From positions 1 through 15,102 of the forward strand of contig DATIXH010000080.1 in assembly GCA_035518775.1 (NCBI GenBank): a stretch of DNA of 15,102 bases, written 5' to 3'. Shown here piece after piece: positions 6,607 to 13,234 of the stretch; the first letter of the stretch is position 1, and each line of letters opens with the position of its first letter. The DNA is from JBGPEQ01 sp035518775. Its GTDB lineage: Bacteria > Pseudomonadota > Alphaproteobacteria > Dongiales > Dongiaceae. The notes beneath the pieces were generated by a model that searched no databases, was not told the DNA's origin, and was given only the letters and a program-made list of their open reading frames with translations. A program made the position numbers and the translations under genes.

Positions 6607-6702
6607 GCTCAAGGCGCTCCTAGTCAGCGCATGCCCCAGCCGCTTGACAAGCCTCGCGGCAGCCGAAAGTCTGCCACGCAGGGAACCGGGATTTCCACCG
6701 CC

Positions 6703-7155
6703 ATGACCGTCCGCTCGATCATGACCGCCAAGCCGCTGACCCTGCGCAGCGACGACACGGTGGCGCGGGCGGCCGAGTTGATGCTGAGCCACCGCTATCT
6801 GATCCTGCCGGTCGTCGAGGCCAACGGCCGCTGCGCCGGCATGTTCGACATGTGGGACCTGCTGGCCCTGCTGCTGCCCAAGGCCGCCACGCTCGACCAT
6901 CTCGTGCCCGACCTCGGCTTCCTCGGCGACGACCTGCCGAGCCTGCAAGCCAAGCTGAAGGAAGTCGGCGCCCAGCCTGTCGGTCCGCTCGCGCGTCCTG
7001 ATCTGCCCTTGCTGAAGCCGGACATGCCGGTCGTCGAGGCTCTGCTCCTGCTCTACCGCAACCGCACCACCCTGCCTGTCGTCGACGAGAACGACTGCGT
7101 GATCGGCGTTCTCTCCTACTGGGACGTGCTCGCCGCCATCGCGAACAAGAAATGA
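6703..7155 (+). CDS. Tandem CBS-domain protein
   Basis: 150 residues made almost wholly of two CBS motifs (about 1-57 and 92-148), a Bateman module that binds adenosine nucleotides and regulates a partner protein. CBS1 starts VRSIMTAKPLTLRSDDTV and contains YLILPVVEANGRCAGMF; CBS2 contains TTLPVVDENDCVIGVLSYWDVL. There is no other domain and no membrane segment. The ATG at 6703 gives the family N-terminus MTVRSIM; the frame runs upstream to 6580, but that extension is repeat DNA and is rejected. The ribosome binding site is weak (GGGAACCGGG). The stop overlaps the permease start by four bases (ATGA), so the two are translationally coupled, and a direct role in gating or sensing for the transporter is likely. 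Ligand unknown. Confidence 0.9.
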   Translation: MTVRSIMTAKPLTLRSDDTVARAAELMLSHRYLILPVVEANGRCAGMFDMWDLLALLLPKAATLDHLVPDLGFLGDDLPSLQAKLKEVGAQPVGPLARPDLPLLKPDMPVVEALLLLYRNRTTLPVVDENDCVIGVLSYWDVLAAIANKK

Positions 7156-8489
7156 CGGCGGAGTCCGCGAACGGCGTCTGGTTCGGCTGGGACCCGCTGT
7201 GGGTATCGACGACGCTGCTGATCGTCACCTACGGCGTGATCATGACCGAGCGCGTCAACCGCGCCATCGTCGCGCTGGTCGGCGCCGGCCTGATGATCCT
7301 CACCGGCGTGCTCACCCAGGAGCAGGCGGTCGCGGGCGAGGATTTCAACACGCTCGCTCTGCTCATCGGCATGATGCTGCTGGTCGCCATCTCCCGCAAA
7401 AGCGGCATGTTCCAGTACTTGGCGATCTGGTCGGCCAAGGCGGCCAAGGGCCAGCCCTGGGCCATCCTCGCCCTGCTCTCGCTGGTAACGGCGCTGGTCT
7501 CGGCCCTGCTCGACAATGTGACCACCGTCCTGCTGATCGCGCCGGTCACGCTCGTGATCACCGAGCAGCTGAAGGTGCCGCCCTATCCCTTCCTGTTCAC
7601 GGAGATCCTAGCCTCCAACATCGGCGGCACCGCCACCCTGATCGGCGATCCCCCGAACATCATCATCGGTTCGGCCGCCGGCCTCTCCTTCAACGACTTC
7701 GTCGTCAACCTGACGCCGGTGATCGTCCTCGTGCTGGCCGCGCAGCTGCTGGTGAACCATTTCATCTGGGGCCGCGCCATGCAGGTCGACGAGACGGCGC
7801 GGGCGCGCGTCATGGCCTTCGACCCGCGCCAGGCCATCAGCGACTGGCCGCTGCTGCGCAAGTCCCTGCTGGTCATCGGCCTGGTGATCCTCGCCTTCGT
7901 GCTCGCCCGCGCCATCGGGCTCGAAGCCGGCAGCATCGCGCTCTCCGGCGCAGCGCTGCTGCTGCTCCTCGACAACCTCGGCCGCCCGGCCGAGGAGCAG
8001 ACGCATCGCCTCAACGGCATATTTTCCGAGGTCGAGTGGATCACGATCTTCTTCTTCGTCGGCCTGTTCGCCGTCGTCGCCGGCGTCGAGCATGCCGGCC
8101 TGCTCGACTGGTTCGCGCAACAGGTGCTGGGCGCCACCGGCGGCAGCCTGGCCGCCACCGCGCTCGTCATCCTCTGGGCGTCGGCCCTGCTCTCGGCGAT
8201 CATCGACAACATCCCCTTCGTCGCCACCATGATCCCCGTGATCAAGAGCATGGCGCCGAGCTTCGGCGGAGCGGAGGGCCTGCTGCCGCTGTGGTGGTCG
8301 CTCTCGCTCGGCGCCTGCCTCGGCGGCAACGGCACGCTCATCGGCGCCAGCGCCAACCTCACGGTCGCCGGCATCGCCGAGCGCGCCGGCATCCCCTTCC
8401 GCTTCCTGACCTTCCTGAAGCTCGCCTTCCCGATGATGCTCATGAGCGTCGTCATCAGCATGGTTTACGTCTGGCTGCGCTACCTGTAG
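7152..8489 (+). CDS. SLC13/ArsB-NhaD superfamily anion permease
   Basis: Polytopic inner-membrane secondary transporter of 445 residues, probably 10-12 membrane segments, in the ion transporter superfamily that includes CitMHS, ArsB, NhaD and the DASS/SLC13 carriers. The two halves carry matching motifs, as expected for inverted-repeat topology. LLDNVTTVLLIAPV (119-132) mirrors AIIDNIPFVATMIPV (349-363). NIGGTATLIGDPPNIIIG (156-173) mirrors CLGGNGTLIGASANLTVAG (389-407). These TLIG/NI-NL hairpin loops form the substrate and cation site in the family. The ATG at 7152 overlaps the CBS gene stop. The substrate cannot be read: dicarboxylate, other organic anion, sulfate or a Na+/H+ role are all possible. 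Clustering with an Fe(II)/2-oxoglutarate dioxygenase favours an organic anion (inference). Confidence 0.9.
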   Translation: MTAESANGVWFGWDPLWVSTTLLIVTYGVIMTERVNRAIVALVGAGLMILTGVLTQEQAVAGEDFNTLALLIGMMLLVAISRKSGMFQYLAIWSAKAAKGQPWAILALLSLVTALVSALLDNVTTVLLIAPVTLVITEQLKVPPYPFLFTEILASNIGGTATLIGDPPNIIIGSAAGLSFNDFVVNLTPVIVLVLAAQLLVNHFIWGRAMQVDETARARVMAFDPRQAISDWPLLRKSLLVIGLVILAFVLARAIGLEAGSIALSGAALLLLLDNLGRPAEEQTHRLNGIFSEVEWITIFFFVGLFAVVAGVEHAGLLDWFAQQVLGATGGSLAATALVILWASALLSAIIDNIPFVATMIPVIKSMAPSFGGAEGLLPLWWSLSLGACLGGNGTLIGASANLTVAGIAERAGIPFRFLTFLKLAFPMMLMSVVISMVYVWLRYL

Positions 8490-8516
8490 TTAGGCGAAGG
8501 GAAAGGGAGCGAGACC

Positions 8517-9113
8517 ATGGACCTGACGGGCGAGTACCGAATTCCCGCGCCGCGCGAGGCGGTGTGGAAGGCGCTCAACGATCCGGAGATCCTGAAGCAG
8601 GCCATCCCCGGCTGCGACAGCATCGAAAAGCTCTCCGACACCGAGATGACGGCCAAGGTTACCGCCCGGGTCGGTCCGGTGAAGGCCAGCTTCTCCGGCA
8701 AGGTCACGCTCTCCGACCTCGATCCGCCCAACGGCTACAAGATCAGCGGCGAGGGCCAGGGCGGCGTCGCCGGCTTCGCCAAGGGCGGCGCCGAGGTGCG
8801 CCTCAAGCCCGACGAAACCGGCGCCGGCACTATCCTCACCTACACCGCCAACGCCTCCGTCGGCGGCAAGCTGGCGCAGATCGGCTCGCGCCTCATCGAA
8901 GGCACCTCCAAGCAGATGGCCGACCAGTTCTTCGGCAAGTTCGCGGAGATCGTCGCCGCCTCCGCCGCCCCGGCCGGCGCCGTCGCGGAAGCCGCGGCCG
9001 CTCCCGTCCCGGTCGCCGCGCCGCCGGCCAAGCGCGGCCTCTCGCCCGTGGTCTGGGTCGCCGGCCTGATCGCCATTGTCGTCATCCTGCTCCTGATCTT
9101 CGGCCTGCGCTAG
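8517..9113 (+). CDS. coxG: CoxG-type SRPBCC protein with C-terminal membrane anchor
   Basis: 198-residue protein of the carbon monoxide dehydrogenase subunit G (CoxG) family. The SRPBCC lipid/hydrophobe-binding fold spans 1-147: MDLTGEYRIPAPREAVWKAL opens it, the NDPEILKQAIPGC loop is typical, VGPVKASFSGKVTLSDLDPP is the family signature, and GSRLIEGTSKQMADQFF forms the long C-terminal helix. An Ala/Pro-rich linker (148-172) leads to one membrane segment (about 178-196), so the protein is tail-anchored with its domain in the cytoplasm. In CODH clusters CoxG attaches the enzyme to the membrane and works at the quinone interface. No coxL, coxM or coxS is in this window, so the partner here is unknown. 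The start follows GAAAGGGAGCGAGACC, a good ribosome binding site, 27 bp after the permease. Confidence 0.9.
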   Translation: MDLTGEYRIPAPREAVWKALNDPEILKQAIPGCDSIEKLSDTEMTAKVTARVGPVKASFSGKVTLSDLDPPNGYKISGEGQGGVAGFAKGGAEVRLKPDETGAGTILTYTANASVGGKLAQIGSRLIEGTSKQMADQFFGKFAEIVAASAAPAGAVAEAAAAPVPVAAPPAKRGLSPVVWVAGLIAIVVILLLIFGLR

Positions 9114-9127
9114 GCGCGAGCACCGCC

Positions 9128-10015
9128 ATGGCCGCGCCGCACGTCGAGCACCTGCGCGAGCACGGCTACGCCGTCATCCGCGGCTTCCTCAGCGCCGACG
9201 AGATCGCTGCGGTCAAGCGCGAGACCGACGTGGTGATGACCGAAGGCCTGAAGCACCGCGCCAGCTACCGCGACCGCAACCTGATGTTCGAGATCCTGAA
9301 CGATCCGCAAGCCCGGCGCCGCGTGCTCCTGCAGACCCACTGGTTCGCCTGGATCAATCCGGCGCTCGAGGCGCTGCGCCGCCACCCGCGCTATCTGGAG
9401 ATCATGGAGCCGATGCTCGGCCGCGACATCAAGCAGGTGACCAACCAGCTGCACTGGAAGCCGCCGAGCGCCAAGTTCACCGGCTACCGCTTCCATCAGG
9501 ACCTGCGCTTCCGCGAGCGCCCCGAGGTCTACAGCAACCTCGACCGCACCTATCTCAACACCGGCCTCGCCGTCGATCCGCACGGCCCCGAGAACGGCGG
9601 CCTCTCCGTCTATGACGGCAGCCACACGCGCGGCTATCTCGGCCTCTCCGACGACGGCCCGATCATGAAGGGCGAGACCCAGGAGTCCGAGCTGTTGCGC
9701 GCCGGCCTCGACCCCGCCGAGCGCGTCGACCTGCGCCTCGACCCCGGCGACCTCGTGATCTGGACCCTGCTCACCGTGCACGGCTCGCTCCCCAACCGCT
9801 CCGGCCGCGACCGTTGCTTCATGATCAACTCCTACGTCCGCGCCGCCGACTCGCCGGCGCGCGGCGAGTGGGTCTTCCGCGACGGCGTCTCCACGCCGCT
9901 CGGCCCCGAACCCGAGATCTGCAAATACGAGCAGCTGCGCGAGCGCCCCGGCCCCTTCTACATCGAAGACGATTGGACCGGCGAAGCCCTCCCGGAGGCC
10001 GAGCTGCAGAATTAA
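9128..10015 (+). CDS. Phytanoyl-CoA dioxygenase (PhyH) family protein
   Basis: Predicted Fe(II)/2-oxoglutarate-dependent oxygenase of 295 residues, double-stranded beta-helix fold, which hydroxylates a small organic substrate. LREHGYAVIRGFLSADEI (9-26) is the classic PhyH opening. The iron triad is visible: H123 and D125 in YRFHQDLRF, and distal H218 in TVHGSLPNRSGRDR, with R229 placed to bind 2-oxoglutarate. GPENGGLSVYDGSHTRG (154-170) is the usual loop before the distal strand. The ATG at 9128 lies 14 bp after coxG, with a poor ribosome binding site (GCGAGC), so translation may depend on coupling. The reading frame is open far upstream through coxG and the permease, but that part is an out-of-frame shadow. 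It is the last gene of the operon; copy C of the palindromic repeat follows. Substrate unknown. Confidence 0.92.
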   Translation: MAAPHVEHLREHGYAVIRGFLSADEIAAVKRETDVVMTEGLKHRASYRDRNLMFEILNDPQARRRVLLQTHWFAWINPALEALRRHPRYLEIMEPMLGRDIKQVTNQLHWKPPSAKFTGYRFHQDLRFRERPEVYSNLDRTYLNTGLAVDPHGPENGGLSVYDGSHTRGYLGLSDDGPIMKGETQESELLRAGLDPAERVDLRLDPGDLVIWTLLTVHGSLPNRSGRDRCFMINSYVRAADSPARGEWVFRDGVSTPLGPEPEICKYEQLRERPGPFYIEDDWTGEALPEAELQN

Positions 10016-10059
10016 TTAGGGCCGGAGTCAATCGGTCCTCGGGTGCTGCAACAACTGGG

Positions 10060-10136
10060 TGTCGCCCCGGCGAAAGCCGGGGCCCATATTCCAGAGGCCT
10101 GCGTTCAGGGATCCCGGCTTTCGCCGGGATGACAAC
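10060..10136. repeat. Two-hairpin palindromic repeat, copy C
   Basis: Left hairpin CCCCGGC (10065-10071)/GCCGGGG (10076-10082) over GAAA; right hairpin ATCCCGGC (10111-10118)/GCCGGGAT (10123-10130) over TTTC. The spacer contains CCATATTCCAGAGGCCTG. The right flank GACAACCGAGT is the exact reverse complement of the left flank ACTCGGTTGTC of copy B. It lies between the PhyH gene and the nitronate monooxygenase gene and may end the operon transcript. Confidence 0.85.
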
Positions 10137-10251
10137 CGAGTATGACTTCGGCTGCGCAGCTCGCCGATGTATACCGGTTAGTCCGTTTCTGACATCATCG
10201 ACATTCGCTATGGATGGCGCGATGCAGGCCAAACCGAGCGGAGGCTGAACC

Positions 10252-11319
10252 ATGTGGCCCGACCGGCGGATCATCGAGATCTTCGGCATCGAGCATCCGA
10301 TCCTGCTGGCGCCGATGGCGGGGCCGGGCACGGCGGAGCTGGCGATCGCGGTCGCGGAGGCCGGCGGGCTCGGCGCGCTCGCCTGCGCCATGCTGACGCC
10401 GGAGCAGATCCGCCGGGACCTCGGCGTCATCCGGCAGCGGACGGCGAAGCCGCTCAACCTGAATTTCTTCACGCACGCGCCGCCGGCGCCCGATCCCGCG
10501 CAGGACGCCCGCTGGAAGGCGCGCCTCGCCCCCTACTACGCCGAACACGGCATCGATCCCGCCAAGCCCGTGCCGTCGGTCAACCGCGCGCCCTTCGACG
10601 AGGCGACCTGCGCCATCGTCGAGGAGTTCCGGCCGGAGGTCGTGAGCTTCCATTTCGGCCTGCCGGCGCCGCCCCTGCTGGCGCGCGTGCGCGCCGCCGG
10701 CTGCAAGGTGATCGCCTCCGCGACCACGGTCGCCGAGGCGAAATGGCTGGCCGAGCGCGGCTGCGACGCCGTCATCGCCCAGGGCGCCGAGGCCGGCGGC
10801 CATCGCGGCACGTTTCTCAGCGACGACGTGGCGTCCCAGCCCGGCACCTTCGCGCTCGTGCCGCAGATGGCCGACGCCGTCGGCGTCCCGGTCATCGCCG
10901 CCGGCGGCGTCGCCGACGCGCGCGGCATCGTCGCCGCCCTGGCGCTCGGCGCCGCCGCGGTGCAGATCGGCACCGCCTATCTCTTCTGTCCCGAGGCCAA
11001 CGTGCCGCCGCTCCATCGCGCCGCGCTGCAGAATGCGCGCGACGACGCCACCGCCCTCACCAACCTGTTCTCGGGGCGGCCGGCGCGCGGCCTGATCAAC
11101 CGGGTGATGCGCGAGGTCGGCCCGCTCTCAGCCGATGCGCCGGCCTTCCCGCTGGCCGGCGGCGCGCTCGCCCCGCTGAAGGCAGCGGCCGAGGCCAAGG
11201 GCGCCGCCGATTTTACCTCGCTCTGGTCGGGACAGGCGGCGGCGCTCGGCCGCGCGCTGCCGGCCGGCGAGCTCACGCGGCAGCTGGCGCGCGAGGCGCT
11301 CGCCCGGCTCGCGCGCTAG
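10252..11319 (+). CDS. Nitronate monooxygenase (2-nitropropane dioxygenase family)
   Basis: FMN-dependent TIM-barrel enzyme of 355 residues that oxidises alkyl nitronates such as propionate 3-nitronate to aldehyde or keto products and nitrite, a detoxification reaction. The start IIEIFGIEHPILLAPMAGPG (7-26) is the family N-terminus. QGAEAGGHRG (177-186) carries the catalytic histidine H184. GGVADARGI (218-226) and GTAYLFCPEA (240-249) form the FMN-phosphate region. The ATG at 10252 follows GGAGGCTGAACC, a strong ribosome binding site. It is 236 bp past the PhyH stop with palindromic repeat C between, so it probably has its own promoter. Some members of this barrel family are enoyl reductases (FabK) or have no nitronate activity; the GGHRG histidine supports nitronate monooxygenase. 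It converges with the SYLF gene, with only 23 bp between stop codons. Confidence 0.9.
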   Translation: MWPDRRIIEIFGIEHPILLAPMAGPGTAELAIAVAEAGGLGALACAMLTPEQIRRDLGVIRQRTAKPLNLNFFTHAPPAPDPAQDARWKARLAPYYAEHGIDPAKPVPSVNRAPFDEATCAIVEEFRPEVVSFHFGLPAPPLLARVRAAGCKVIASATTVAEAKWLAERGCDAVIAQGAEAGGHRGTFLSDDVASQPGTFALVPQMADAVGVPVIAAGGVADARGIVAALALGAAAVQIGTAYLFCPEANVPPLHRAALQNARDDATALTNLFSGRPARGLINRVMREVGPLSADAPAFPLAGGALAPLKAAAEAKGAADFTSLWSGQAAALGRALPAGELTRQLAREALARLAR

Positions 11320-11342
11320 CCGACGGCTGCTTCGGCTCGCCG

Positions 11343-11870
11343 CTACTTCGGCTCGTAGGTGAACTTCTGCCCGCCGACGCTGGCCTCGAACATCAGGCCG
11401 CCCTTGGCCATCGTAAAGATGGCGACGCCGTGGTCGTAGTCCGCGGTCTTTGACGCGCCGGCATGCACGGCCACCGCCGAGGCGTTGCCCGAGAACTCGA
11501 AGTTGCCCTTCTTGAAGTTGTCGAGCGCGGTCTTGGTCTCGAAGAAGATGGCCTCGCGGTAGGTCTGCCCGCCCAGCTGCAGCCCGACCGTGACCTGCGA
11601 CATCTCGCTGGAGCCGACGCCCTGGCCCTGCTCGAACACCGTGCCGTCGCCCTGCGCGCCGCCGATGCCGATGCCGCCCTTGGCGATCTCCGGAAAGATC
11701 GCGTAGCCGTAGGCCTTCTGGAAGAACGCGTCCATGCTCGGATCCGCGCGCTTGAACTCCGCGATCGTCGCCATCGACTCTTTCTCGTTCTCGGGGTCCC
11801 AGGCCAACGCGGTGCCGACGCCCGCCAGCAGACCGGCGGCCACGAGACCGGCGATGAATGTCCTCGTCAT
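11343..11870 (-). CDS. Exported SYLF/YSC84-domain protein
   Basis: 175-residue secreted or periplasmic protein. A signal peptide (1-23, RTFIAGLVAAGLLAGVGTALA) is followed by the SYLF (Ysc84) domain, known in eukaryotes to bind phosphoinositides and seen in many bacterial envelope proteins whose role is not established. Domain features: FKRADPSMDAFFQKAYGYAIFPEIAKGG (39-66), the glycine-rich IGIGGAQGDGTVFEQGQ, VGLQLGGQTYREAIFFET, and ALDNFKKGNFEFSGNASAVAV, ending GLMFEASVGGQKFTYEP. The ATG at 11870 follows GATAGGAGGAGAGAATCGC, the strongest ribosome binding site in the window; a longer frame upstream lacks a signal peptide and is not used. It diverges from the 12107 gene across 236 bp that contain a perfect CRP-type box. 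No lipobox cysteine is present. Confidence 0.9.
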   Translation of the reverse strand: MTRTFIAGLVAAGLLAGVGTALAWDPENEKESMATIAEFKRADPSMDAFFQKAYGYAIFPEIAKGGIGIGGAQGDGTVFEQGQGVGSSEMSQVTVGLQLGGQTYREAIFFETKTALDNFKKGNFEFSGNASAVAVHAGASKTADYDHGVAIFTMAKGGLMFEASVGGQKFTYEPK

Positions 11871-11911
11871 GCGATTCTCTCCTCCTATCGCGCGTTTGAT
11901 TTCCGTTGCGG

Positions 11912-11924
11912 CGCGCACTCTATC
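11912..11924 (-). promoter_or_regulatory. Possible -10 element of the SYLF gene
   Basis: GATAGAGT on the minus strand (hexamer 11924-11919) would put a start site near 11912 and a 42-base leader. The same ATAGAGT followed by GC-rich bases occurs upstream of the methyltransferase gene. I see no convincing -35 match. Confidence 0.25.
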
Positions 11925-11999
11925 GCGCCGGTCTGGCCGTGAACAGCGGGTTTCATGCCGCAGCGCTGTGGCAAATAGCCGGCGGTAACCGTCGCGGCC

Positions 12000-12041
12000 T
12001 GTGATTTCCGTCACATCTTTCTGCCACGGTGCGCGTATAGG
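12000..12041 (+). promoter_or_regulatory. Perfect CRP-type box and -10 element of the 12107 gene
   Basis: TGTGATTTCCGTCACA (12000-12015) matches TGTGA-N6-TCACA at all ten defined bases. A -10-like TATAGG is at 12036-12041, giving a predicted start near 12048. The box is then centred about 40.5 bp upstream, one base from the -41.5 position of class II CRP-activated promoters. No -35 hexamer is needed in that arrangement, and none is obvious. The opposite gene (start 11870) could also be affected. The regulator itself is not in the window. Confidence 0.5.
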
Positions 12042-12106
12042 AAGGGCATGTCATACCCGGTCGGCGCCGGCGTGCCGACCCAAGATCCTCAGACAGGAGA
12101 AGCCAC

Positions 12107-12538
12107 ATGGTGTCCAGGAATCTGCCGGGCGTCGCGGCCTGCGTCGCCGCGATCGCCGCGGGCCTGTGGGCCGCGAGTCCCGCTGCCGCGGCCGAATCCG
12201 GCCAGGCCAGCTATCGGCCGGTGCAGAGCATCAGCTACGAGTTCGGCGCGAAGTCCGTCAGCGGTTACTTCGTGCAACAGGCCCAGACCTGCGTCGTCAC
12301 CCTCTTGGTCGCGGAGAAGGACGATCCGGAGCAGCCGCTGCCGCCCTCGCCGGCGCGCGTCCGCCTCGTGCTGAACCCCGGGCAGATCGCCGGCCTCGAC
12401 AGCGAGCAGGGCCGCTCGCTCAACCTCACCTGCGGCGAAGGCGCGGCCACCCTGCTCGTCGACGTCGGCGACACCGACAAGCTGGTCGCCGCCCAGGGCC
12501 TCATGGTCCCGAAGGACTTCGCCAACAAGGCGCAGTAA
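12107..12538 (+). CDS. Conserved small periplasmic protein of unknown function
   Basis: 143 residues. A signal peptide (1-29: positive start, hydrophobic core ACVAAIAAGLWA, cleavage after ASPAAAA) precedes a compact beta-rich domain. Visible landmarks are ISYEFGAKSVSGYFVQQ (42-58), TCVVTLLVAEKDD (61-73), RVRLVLNPGQIAGLDSEQG (84-102) and LNLTCGEGAATLLVDVGDTD (105-124). The only two cysteines of the mature part, C62 and C109, could form a disulfide. The general look resembles small exported proteins I associate with Bradyrhizobium-like genomes, but I cannot name a family or function. The ATG at 12107 follows GACAGGAGAAGCCAC, a good ribosome binding site. A CRP-type promoter lies upstream and palindromic repeat D starts 23 bp after the stop. 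Confidence 0.85.
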   Translation: MVSRNLPGVAACVAAIAAGLWAASPAAAAESGQASYRPVQSISYEFGAKSVSGYFVQQAQTCVVTLLVAEKDDPEQPLPPSPARVRLVLNPGQIAGLDSEQGRSLNLTCGEGAATLLVDVGDTDKLVAAQGLMVPKDFANKAQ

Positions 12539-12560
12539 GCGCATCGCCGGGAGTTCCATC

Positions 12561-12647
12561 CTCGCTTGTCACCCCGGCGAAAGCCGGGGGCCATTTTCCA
12601 GAGGGCGGTGTTATGGGCCCCGGCTTTCGCCCGGGGTGATAAGCGAG
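12561..12647. repeat. Two-hairpin palindromic repeat, copy D (most complete)
   Basis: Left hairpin CCCCGGC (12572-12578)/GCCGGGG (12583-12589) over GAAA; right hairpin CCCCGG (12618-12623)/CCGGGG (12631-12636). The element ends are also complementary: 12561-12575 (CTCGCTTGTCACCCC) and 12633-12647 (GGGGTGATAAGCGAG) pair at 14 of 15 bases, so the 87-bp unit can fold as two hairpins or as one long stem. It sits between convergent genes (stops at 12538 and 12683) and may serve as a two-way terminator. Confidence 0.88.
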
Positions 12648-12682
12648 CGTGTGGCGCGGCCGGTGCGAACGTCGCAACAGCC

Positions 12683-13234
12683 CTACAGCCCGAATGTCCG
12701 TTGGATCATCTCCGCACACTCCTGCGGCGTGGCGCGGCTGGTGTCGACCGCGAGGTCGTAGGTCATGCCGGCGTGCACGCGCTCGTACTGCCAGCGCGCC
12801 AGCCCGATCAGGCGGTCGCCGCGCGCACGCTCGCGCTCCTCCAGCACCTCCAGCGGCGCGAACACGCCGACCAGGAACAGCTCGAACCCCGCGAGCAGGC
12901 GCACATACTCCGCCTTCTCGCTGCCGACGAGCACGTCATCGACGATCAGGTTGTTGCCCTGCGCGGCCATGGCGGCGATGGCGTGGCGCATGCCGCGGAA
13001 CACGCGCTCCGCCAGCGGGCCGGTGCGGATGACGACCGAAGGCTTCCCGTTCTCCTGCACGGCCTCGAACACCAGCCAGTCCGGATGGCCGAAGCTGCCC
13101 TCCGGCATCATGTCGATGAAGGCATCCATCTGGACGTGCAGGAACGGCCGCGTCGTCATCGCCTGCAGCGCCTTGGCGATGGAGCTCTTCCCCGCGCTGC
13201 CGACGCCGTTGAGCAGCACGATCTGCGCGCTCAT
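12683..13234 (-). CDS. Chloramphenicol phosphotransferase-like P-loop kinase
   Basis: 183-residue nucleotide kinase-fold protein of the CPT family, whose founding member in Streptomyces venezuelae phosphorylates the 3-hydroxyl of chloramphenicol. Walker A is GVGSAGKSS (10-18) with K16 and S17. D37 in QMDAFIDMMP sits at the same number as the catalytic D37 of CPT. LIVDDVLVG (96-104), ERARGDRLIGLARWQ and the closing YDLAVDTSRATPQECAE also follow the CPT pattern. Length matches the family (about 178). The ATG overlaps the methyltransferase stop by four bases (ATGA), so the two are made together. Many CPT-like proteins in soil bacteria are untested; the substrate may be another hydroxylated small molecule. 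There is no sign of recent transfer in base composition. Confidence 0.88.
   Translation of the reverse strand: MSAQIVLLNGVGSAGKSSIAKALQAMTTRPFLHVQMDAFIDMMPEGSFGHPDWLVFEAVQENGKPSVVIRTGPLAERVFRGMRHAIAAMAAQGNNLIVDDVLVGSEKAEYVRLLAGFELFLVGVFAPLEVLEERERARGDRLIGLARWQYERVHAGMTYDLAVDTSRATPQECAEMIQRTFGL

Larger units (their letters stand above)
6270..6616. repeat. Concentric inverted-repeat element in the gene-free gap
   Basis: The 469-bp gap 6234-6702 holds no gene. It contains three inverted repeats nested around a common centre. Outer arms 6271-6303 and 6583-6615 are 33 bp with 4 mismatches, running from GCCTTGAACC on the left to CTCAAGGC on the right. Middle arms CCGCAAAGACGCAAAG (6422-6437) and CTTTGCGTCTTTGCGG (6522-6537) match perfectly over 16 bp. 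Inner arms 6444-6471 and 6488-6515 are 28 bp with 4 mismatches, from GTAGGGGCGACC to GCCGCCCCTAC, and each inner arm is itself a hairpin. No transposase frame is present. This is either a non-autonomous mobile element or repeats that inserted into one another. The flanks show no clear target-site duplication. Confidence 0.8.

Noticed and set aside
6580..6702. Longer N-terminus for the CBS protein
   Set aside because: The extra 41 codons are encoded by the CCTCTGTG repeat and its flank, and CBS domains of this type start right at MTVRSIM.
6234..6702. Insertion sequence with a transposase
   Set aside because: Inverted arms are present, but no frame in the region resembles a transposase and no target-site duplication is clear.
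7199..10015. A continuous 938-codon frame that seems to fuse an Arg/His-rich protein to the PhyH dioxygenase
   Set aside because: Codons before 9128 are an out-of-frame reading of the permease and coxG genes, as the Arg/Pro/His-rich composition shows. PhyH homology begins exactly at ATG 9128.
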